This document shows, piece by piece, positions 1-3,677 of a stretch of DNA of 5,220 nucleotides. Position 1 is the stretch's first letter. Each line of letters begins with the position of its first letter. Where the stretch lies: positions 10,600 to 15,819 of the forward strand of contig CAKKSJ010000177.1 in assembly GCA_919902965.1 (NCBI GenBank), in the 5' to 3' direction. The stretch comes from Burkholderiales bacterium (GTDB taxonomy: Bacteria > Pseudomonadota > Gammaproteobacteria > Burkholderiales > SG8-39). The notes under the pieces were generated by a model, which was not told the DNA's origin, made no database searches, and was given only the letters and a program-made list of their open reading frames with translations. Made by a program: the position numbers and the translations under genes.

Positions 1-114
1 TATCCCCTGCGGGGACTTTCCCGTCAAGCGGGATCGAGACCGTTGGGGCGACTCCCCTCGTGCTCCCCTGCGTCGGCCGCTAATAAAATGACTTTTATTA
101 TCGGTTCGATGAGT
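1..114. other. Left-edge non-coding stretch, possibly the tail of an outside gene
   Basis: No gene can be assigned here. Two plus-strand frames run in from the left edge and stop at 81-83 and 89-91. Either could be the last codons of a gene that starts outside, but neither short peptide is recognisable. Two small GC hairpins are visible: CCCC (4-7) with GGGG (11-14), and CCCG (20-23) with CGGG (29-32). Neither is followed by a T run, so neither is a convincing intrinsic terminator. The AT-rich inverted repeat at 81-100 is listed separately. Confidence 0.4.
81..100. repeat. Perfect AT-only inverted repeat (8-bp arms, 4-nt loop)
   Basis: The arms TAATAAAA (81-88) and TTTTATTA (93-100) are exact reverse complements around the spacer TGAC (89-92). 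The element lies 14 bases beyond the iclR stop codon and stands out because the flanking DNA is GC-rich. An all-A/T stem is weak as an RNA hairpin and no T tract follows on either strand. A protein-binding palindrome for a leftward gene outside the window is therefore as plausible as a 3'-end structure for iclR. The repeat itself is certain; its function is inference. Confidence 0.6.
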
Positions 115-124
115 CTAGATCGAA
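105..124. repeat. Small inverted repeat over the iclR stop codon
   Basis: TTCGAT (105-110) pairs with ATCGAA (119-124) around an 8-nt loop that contains the iclR stop codon (115-117). An alternative overlapping pairing exists between TCGGTT (101-106) and AACCGA (132-137). Either could form at the 3' end of the iclR transcript and add to message stability or weak termination. No U tract follows, so it is not called as a terminator. It could also be a chance occurrence. Confidence 0.3.
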
Positions 125-885
125 GAGCGATAACCGAGGCCGTGCGAAATATCGTCCGCGGTTTGTTTCACCAAGGCTGACCAGACCGGTTTCATGCGCT
201 CCGCCGGCGCCGACACCGACAGGCCGGCGACCAGGGCCCCGTCATCGTCACGTATGCCCGCGCCGATGCAACGCACGCCCAGTTCGGCTTCTTCATGATC
301 AAGGGCATAGCCTTGCCGGCGCACTTTGTCCAGGTCTTTTTCCAGTGCCTCAAGACTGCTCAGGCTGTTGCGCGTATGGCTGGGCAGCCCGGTGCGCCGG
401 GCATATTCGCGCAGACCGGCTGTGCCGTCTTCCAGAAGGAACAGTTTTCCGGCTGCGGTAATGTGCAGGGGCGCGCGCCCGCCGATCACATTGACCACGC
501 GCATCATCGAGCGACCGCTGGAGCTGCGTTCGATATATACGATTTCGTCCTCGCGTCGCACCGACAGATTGACCGCTTCGCCGACGGCAGCATGCAAGTC
601 GCGCATGTGCGGCAGCGCGAGTTCGCGCACGCCCAGCCTCGATTTCACCAGATTGCCGAGTTCGATCAGGCGCATGCCCAGTCGATAGCTGCCCGGTTCG
701 GCGCGCTCGACCATTCCGCCGTTCACCATGGCGGAGAGAATGCGGTGCGCCGTGGAGGGATGCAGTCCGGCGGATTGCGCAAGATGCTTGAGGCTGGCCG
801 GCGCGGAGGAGTCGGCCAGCGCGTCCAGCAAGCGCGTCATGCGCTCGATAACCTGAATTGAATTCTTGGATTCGGCCTGAGCCAT
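115..885 (-). CDS. IclR-family transcriptional regulator
   Basis: This 256-residue cytoplasmic protein has the length and two-domain layout usual for IclR regulators. The N-terminal winged helix-turn-helix spans about residues 10-70: the family-typical opening IQVIERMTRLLDAL, a recognition-helix region HPSTAHRILSAM (42-53), and the wing ending in SYRLG (66-70). The C-terminal effector-binding domain covers about 85-250. It shows the PLHITAAGK stretch (139-147, the family's PLHxTAxGK) and the GYALDHEEAELGVRCIGAGI segment (192-211), matching the conserved GYAxDxEExxxGVxCIAAPI region that lines the small-molecule pocket. The ATG at 885 fits the usual distance to the first helix, although its upstream region (minus strand GCGTCATTTCC) has no clear Shine-Dalgarno sequence. 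It is divergent from the M24/dehydrogenase operon, the classic arrangement for a local regulator of that operon and of itself. The effector, and whether it activates or represses, cannot be read. Family assignment is secure; the target is inference. Confidence 0.96.
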   Translation of the reverse strand: MAQAESKNSIQVIERMTRLLDALADSSAPASLKHLAQSAGLHPSTAHRILSAMVNGGMVERAEPGSYRLGMRLIELGNLVKSRLGVRELALPHMRDLHAAVGEAVNLSVRREDEIVYIERSSSGRSMMRVVNVIGGRAPLHITAAGKLFLLEDGTAGLREYARRTGLPSHTRNSLSSLEALEKDLDKVRRQGYALDHEEAELGVRCIGAGIRDDDGALVAGLSVSAPAERMKPVWSALVKQTADDISHGLGYRSSI

Positions 886-903
886 GGAAATGACGCGAAT
901 ATC

Positions 904-917
904 GAATTACAGAATTC
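904..917. promoter_or_regulatory. Candidate IclR operator, GAATT-N4-AATTC inverted repeat
   Basis: The half-sites GAATT (904-908) and AATTC (913-917) are exact reverse complements with a 4-base spacer. The second half also forms the 8-bp palindrome AGAATTCT (911-918). A related GAATT-G-AATTC (855-865) lies just inside the iclR coding region, and the GAAT core recurs at 897, 904 and 912 at 7-8 base intervals. IclR proteins bind short palindromes between divergent genes, often overlapping their own promoter. Here the repeat overlaps a -10-like TAGAAT on the minus strand, consistent with autorepression. The repeats are seen; the binding protein is inferred. Confidence 0.4.
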
Positions 918-930
918 TATACCGTTATGT

Positions 931-938
931 GAAATTTC
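931..938. promoter_or_regulatory. Short palindrome GAAATTTC near the expected -35 of the rightward promoter
   Basis: This perfect 8-bp palindrome sits where the -35 box would fall for the TATGAT at 956-961. No recognisable -35 hexamer occurs there. A regulator bound at this site could recruit or block polymerase. Eight-base palindromes are common by chance, so this is a weak call. Confidence 0.25.
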
Positions 939-955
939 GGGCCGTCCCGCCGTGG

Positions 956-961
956 TATGAT
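956..961 (+). promoter_or_regulatory. Putative -10 box of the M24/dehydrogenase operon
   Basis: TATGAT differs from the sigma70 consensus TATAAT at one position and lies about 95 bases before the small ORF start at 1057 and about 310 bases before the M24 start. The matching -35 region (about 933-938, AATTTC) is poor, so the promoter would need an activator if real. Confidence 0.35.
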
Positions 962-1056
962 TTTAGACACAAATACCCGATTTCCAGTGGCTCCCTCAGG
1001 TACCGGCAAGTCCGATGTTTCGCCACTGGAGCCATCCGCTTCTAGAGGTCACTCGA

Positions 1057-1215
1057 ATGAATCTCCCCAATGAAAATGCAGTCAGCCCTGACGGCGTGCC
1101 CATGTGGGTGACCGGCGGCGCACATACCTCGACCAGCCTACGCGAGGGCGCCGGTTTCCGTTACGCCGAGTGCGCTTCGGGCGAGGGCAATTGCATTGGC
1201 TGCCGGTCCCGTTAG
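1057..1215 (+). CDS. Possible 52-residue small protein with three cysteines, unknown function
   Basis: I do not recognise this protein. The ATG at 1057 is preceded by AGAGG (1044-1048) with an 8-base gap, a good ribosome binding site, which is why I choose it over the in-frame ATG at 1015, which has none. The product ends in a cysteine-bearing tail, with C39, C46 and C49 (the last two as CxxC) in a Gly/Glu-rich context. It has no signal peptide or membrane segment. After the first few codons the third positions are mostly G/C, as in the genuine genes nearby. It lies between the presumed promoter and the M24 gene, with 58 bases to the latter's start, so it would be the first gene of the operon. 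It could be a small metal- or redox-active partner, a leader peptide, the remnant of a longer gene, or a chance ORF. Confidence 0.4.
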   Translation: MNLPNENAVSPDGVPMWVTGGAHTSTSLREGAGFRYAECASGEGNCIGCRSR

Positions 1216-1260
1216 CCACAGACGCCGGCGCGGCGAAGTGCGGCCGGGGAAATCAGACTG

Positions 1261-1266
1261 AAAGGA
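1261..1266 (+). promoter_or_regulatory. Ribosome binding site of the M24-family gene
   Basis: AAAGGA, within the purine-rich GAAAGGAAG, ends 7 bases before the ATG at 1274. This fixes the start of the M24 protein, which also agrees with the lysine-rich, poorly conserved N-terminus. Confidence 0.7.
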
Positions 1267-1273
1267 AGCAAGC

Positions 1274-2602
1274 ATGGCGCAGAAAAAAGCCAAACAACCG
1301 AAGATCATCAAACCCGACGACGTCGATCCGCATTTCAACTGGAACCGTCCGATCGGGGCGCCGGGCCATACCCAAGTCGATTTTGAGGAGCGCATCAATT
1401 TCCGTCGCCTGCACGACTATCGTCTGGCACGAACGCGCGCGGCCCTGGCGAATTCCGGGCTGGGGGCATTGTTGTCCTTCGATCAGCACAATATCCGCTA
1501 CACCACCAGCACGGTGATCGGCGAATGGGCGCGCGACAAGCTCACGCGCTATTCGCTCCTGAGCGGCAACGGTGACCCCTATATCTGGGATTTCGGCTCC
1601 GCTGCCCGGCATCACAAGCTGCATGCGCCCTGGCTGCATCACGATCATTGCCGCGCCGGCATGCTGGGTCTGCGCGGCGCCACCGGCGCCGATATCAGCT
1701 TGTTTCGCAACGCGGCGCGCGAGATCAAGTCGATTCTGGATGCCGAGGGCGTGGGCGATATGCCGCTGGGCGTGGACATGGTCGAGCTGCCGATGATTTT
1801 CGAGCTGCAGCGCGCCGGCATCGAGGTGCGCGACGGGCAGCAGACCATGCTCGCTGCGCGCGAGGTGAAGAACATCGACGAGTTGACCCTGCTCAACATG
1901 GCCTCGGCGATGGTGGACGGCGTCTACCAGGACATCGCCGAAGCGCTTAAGCCCGGTGTGCGCGAGTCGGACATCGTCGCGCTCGCCACCAAGCGCTTGT
2001 ACGAAATGGGCTCCGATTGTGTCGAGGCAATCAATGCGATCGCGGGCGAGCGCTGCTCGCCGCACCCGCATAATTTCACCGACCGGCTGATCCGTCCGGG
2101 CGACCAGGCGTTTTTCGACATCATCCAGTCGTTCATGGGTTACCGCACTTGCTATTACCGCACCTTCAACGTCGGACGCGCCACGCCGTCGCAGCGCACT
2201 GCGTACAAGAAGGCGCGCGAGTGGATGGATGTTGCGATCGACCTGCTGCGGCCCGGCGTCGGCAGCGACCGCATCGCCGCCGCGCTGCCGAAGGCGGAGC
2301 AGGCCGGTTTCTCCAGCGAGATGGACGCCTTCGGCCTCAATTTCTGCCATGGACTCGGCCTGGGATTGCACGAGCGGCCGCTGATCTCGCGCCTGACTTC
2401 GTTCAAGGAGCCGATCGAGCTCAAGGTCGGCATGGTGTTCGCGGTGGAAACTTACTGCCCGGCGAGCGACGGCGTTTCGGCGGCGCGCATCGAGGAGGAA
2501 GTGATTCTGACGCCCAAAGGTCCGCAGATTATTTCGCTGTACCCGGCAGAGGAGTTGCCGATCGCCAATCCCTATCGCGGCAGTTTCGGGAAATCGCTAT
2601 GA
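1274..2602 (+). CDS. M24 (pita-bread fold) family protein, DddP/Xaa-Pro peptidase-like, with altered metal site
   Basis: This cytoplasmic protein has 442 residues, the usual size for two-domain M24 enzymes. The N-terminal creatinase-type domain (about 45-195) includes LLSFDQHNIRYTTST (D70, N73, R75, Y76) and YIWDFGS (103-109), a pattern also seen in the DMSP lyase DddP. The C-terminal catalytic domain covers about 200-430. Aligned to the M24 ligand pattern it keeps D282 (FFDII), H359 (FCHGLGLGLHERP, with second histidine H366), E392 (VFAVETYCP) and E407 (ARIEEEV). The second aspartate, normally three residues before the conserved arginine in GYxxDxxRTF, is C293 in GYRTCYYRTF. The histidines at 264/266 (PHPHNFTDR) sit near the family's proton-shuttle histidine. 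M24-fold proteins include dinuclear-metal aminopeptidase P/prolidase, metal-free creatinase and DddP, so annotation as a peptidase would be unsafe. The DddP catalytic Asp, as I recall it (six residues after the metal His), is not present; the peptidase-like His at +7 is. The gene is followed by the dehydrogenase with an ATGA overlap, so the two probably act in one pathway. Fold assignment is secure; reaction and substrate are unknown. Confidence 0.92.
   Translation: MAQKKAKQPKIIKPDDVDPHFNWNRPIGAPGHTQVDFEERINFRRLHDYRLARTRAALANSGLGALLSFDQHNIRYTTSTVIGEWARDKLTRYSLLSGNGDPYIWDFGSAARHHKLHAPWLHHDHCRAGMLGLRGATGADISLFRNAAREIKSILDAEGVGDMPLGVDMVELPMIFELQRAGIEVRDGQQTMLAAREVKNIDELTLLNMASAMVDGVYQDIAEALKPGVRESDIVALATKRLYEMGSDCVEAINAIAGERCSPHPHNFTDRLIRPGDQAFFDIIQSFMGYRTCYYRTFNVGRATPSQRTAYKKAREWMDVAIDLLRPGVGSDRIAAALPKAEQAGFSSEMDAFGLNFCHGLGLGLHERPLISRLTSFKEPIELKVGMVFAVETYCPASDGVSAARIEEEVILTPKGPQIISLYPAEELPIANPYRGSFGKSL
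2599..2602 (+). other. ATGA stop-start overlap coupling the M24 and dehydrogenase genes
   Basis: The M24 stop codon TGA (2600-2602) shares three bases with the dehydrogenase ATG (2599-2601). Such overlaps usually mean translational coupling and stoichiometric expression from one transcript. Confidence 0.85.
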
Positions 2603-3576
2603 GCAGGCCGGTGTTGAAGACGACAGCGCTGCAAATCGGCTGGATCGGCGCCGGCCGCATGGGCTATGAAATGGCGCTGCGCCTGGCCAAGGCGGGCTGC
2701 GCGCTGACGGTGTATAACCGCACGCGCGCCAAGGCCGAGCCGCTGGCGAAATACGGCGCGAGAATCGCGACCAAAGTAGGCGAGCTTGCCGGCTGCGACG
2801 TGGTGTTCTGCATGGTCTCCACTTATGCTGACGTGAAACAAGTCATCGCCGGCAGAGGCGGGCTGCTGTCGCAAGCGAAAACGGCGGCCAAGGCGGGCAA
2901 GGTGGGCAAGCGCAACGCGCCGCGCATTCTCATCGAGTGCTCGTCGATCTCGCTCGAAGGCTCGGCCGAACTGCGCGAAATCCTGGCGGCGCACGGCACG
3001 CAACTCCTGGCCGCGCCGGTATCGGGCAACGCCAAAGTGATCAAGGCGGGCAAGCTCTCCTTCGTTTGTTCCGGACCCCGGGCGGTGTTCGACGAAGTGT
3101 CGCCGCTGCTGCAATTGATCGCGCCTTCGGCGAGCTACGTCGGCGAAGGCGAACTCGCGCGCATCGTCAAGATCTGCCACAACGTGTTCCTCGGCGTGGT
3201 GATCCAGTCCCTGTGCGAGATCACCATCCTGGCGCAGAAGGCGGGCGTGCCGCGCCATGCGTTTCTCGATTTTATCAACCAGAGCGTGATGGGATCGGTG
3301 TTCTCGCGCTACAAGACGCCGGCCCTGGTCAAGCTCGATTTCAAGGTCACCTTTACGCCGTCGCTGCTGCGCAAGGACATCGATCTGGGCTTGGACGCCG
3401 GGCGCAAGTTCCGGGTGCCGCTGCCTCTGGCTTCGGTCACGCGCGACCTGATCCAGAGCATGATGGGCAGCGGCCTGACCGAGCAGGACTTCGCCACCCT
3501 GCTGCTGCAGCAGGCGCGTTCATCGGGGATAGAGCTCAAGCCGGAGGACGTGCCAGTGGGCGACGGCCTCGCCTGA
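2599..3576 (+). CDS. NAD(P)-dependent beta-hydroxyacid dehydrogenase family protein (HIBADH-like)
   Basis: This 325-residue cytoplasmic oxidoreductase is slightly longer than the usual ~295. The N-terminal Rossmann domain (about 12-165) has the dinucleotide motif GAGRMG (17-22). YNRT (39-42) at the end of strand 2 has N-R where an acidic residue would favour NAD, which suggests NADP preference. The substrate loop AAPVSGN (138-144) corresponds to the family DAPVSGG but with Ala for Asp and Asn for the last Gly. The catalytic lysine is K191 in GEGELARIVKICHN (182-195), with N195 the partner asparagine. The helical C-terminal domain carries LLRKDIDLGLDAG (256-268, K259-D260) and ends near EQDFATLL (295-302). 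A lysine/alanine-rich insertion (about 93-108) precedes ECSSIS, the equivalent of DxSTIS. The ATG overlaps the M24 stop (ATGA), implying translational coupling; the GGGA at 2588-2591 is a modest ribosome binding site. The family oxidises 3-hydroxyisobutyrate, reduces tartronate semialdehyde, or acts on related acids or imines; which one applies here is unknown. Confidence 0.94.
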   Translation: MSRPVLKTTALQIGWIGAGRMGYEMALRLAKAGCALTVYNRTRAKAEPLAKYGARIATKVGELAGCDVVFCMVSTYADVKQVIAGRGGLLSQAKTAAKAGKVGKRNAPRILIECSSISLEGSAELREILAAHGTQLLAAPVSGNAKVIKAGKLSFVCSGPRAVFDEVSPLLQLIAPSASYVGEGELARIVKICHNVFLGVVIQSLCEITILAQKAGVPRHAFLDFINQSVMGSVFSRYKTPALVKLDFKVTFTPSLLRKDIDLGLDAGRKFRVPLPLASVTRDLIQSMMGSGLTEQDFATLLLQQARSSGIELKPEDVPVGDGLA

Positions 3577-3677
3577 GCGCCGACGCTTGCGCCGCGACCT
3601 TGTGCGCGTCGCGTTCTAGCCGGTGTTCCGCGTCCGGCAAAGCGCGGGCGAAGCGCAAGGCGGCGCAGCACACGTGC
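3577..3677. other. Convergent 101-bp gap with weak hairpins, no clear terminator
   Basis: The rightward operon and the leftward permease gene end facing each other here. CGCGAC (3593-3598) can pair with GTCGCG (3608-3613) around a 9-nt loop, and GCCGG (3619-3623) with CCGGC (3634-3638) around a 10-nt loop. Because these are inverted repeats they could form in transcripts from either side. Neither has a following T run in either direction, so I call them possible 3'-end structures rather than intrinsic terminators. Rho-dependent termination would fit equally well. Confidence 0.35.

Larger units (their letters stand above)
886..1056. promoter_or_regulatory. Divergent control region between iclR and the catabolic operon
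   Basis: These 171 bases separate two divergently transcribed units and are visibly richer in A/T than the genes, especially 886-980. They contain GAATT-ACAG-AATTC (904-917), the palindrome GAAATTTC (931-938) and a -10-like TATGAT (956-961) reading rightward. On the minus strand TAGAAT (919 down to 914) is a -10-like hexamer for iclR and overlaps the GAATT repeat. No good TTGACA-like -35 box is seen for either direction, which would suit activator-dependent promoters. Binding by the adjacent IclR protein is inference. Confidence 0.6.

Noticed and set aside
295..861. Plus-strand open frame of 188 codons opposite iclR
   Set aside because: Antisense to a well-supported IclR gene; composition typical of a shadow frame.
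1015..1056. ATG at 1015 as the start of the small cysteine ORF
   Set aside because: It has no Shine-Dalgarno sequence, whereas the ATG at 1057 has AGAGG at a good distance.
1253..2371. Long minus-strand open frame (372 codons) opposite the M24 gene
   Set aside because: It lies antisense to a gene with clear family motifs. Its composition (Arg, Ala, His, Gln, Val rich) is typical of a shadow frame in GC-rich DNA and it has no recognisable domain.
2149..2598. In-frame upstream extension of the dehydrogenase from an ATG at 2149
   Set aside because: The extension would overlap the conserved M24 catalytic half in another frame and reads as Arg/Gly-rich nonsense. The ATG at 2599 places GAGRMG at the usual distance from the N-terminus and gives the ATGA overlap.
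1274..2602. Annotation of the M24 protein as dddP (DMSP lyase)
   Set aside because: The N-terminal resemblance is real, but the second metal aspartate is Cys and the DddP active-site Asp is not seen, so a gene symbol would overstate the evidence.
2572..3258. Minus-strand open frame of 228 codons opposite the dehydrogenase
   Set aside because: Shadow frame, Arg/His/Gln-rich, with no motif and no partner signal.
3593..3638. Intrinsic terminator between the convergent genes
   Set aside because: Two GC hairpins can be drawn, but their loops are 9-10 nt and no T run follows on either strand.
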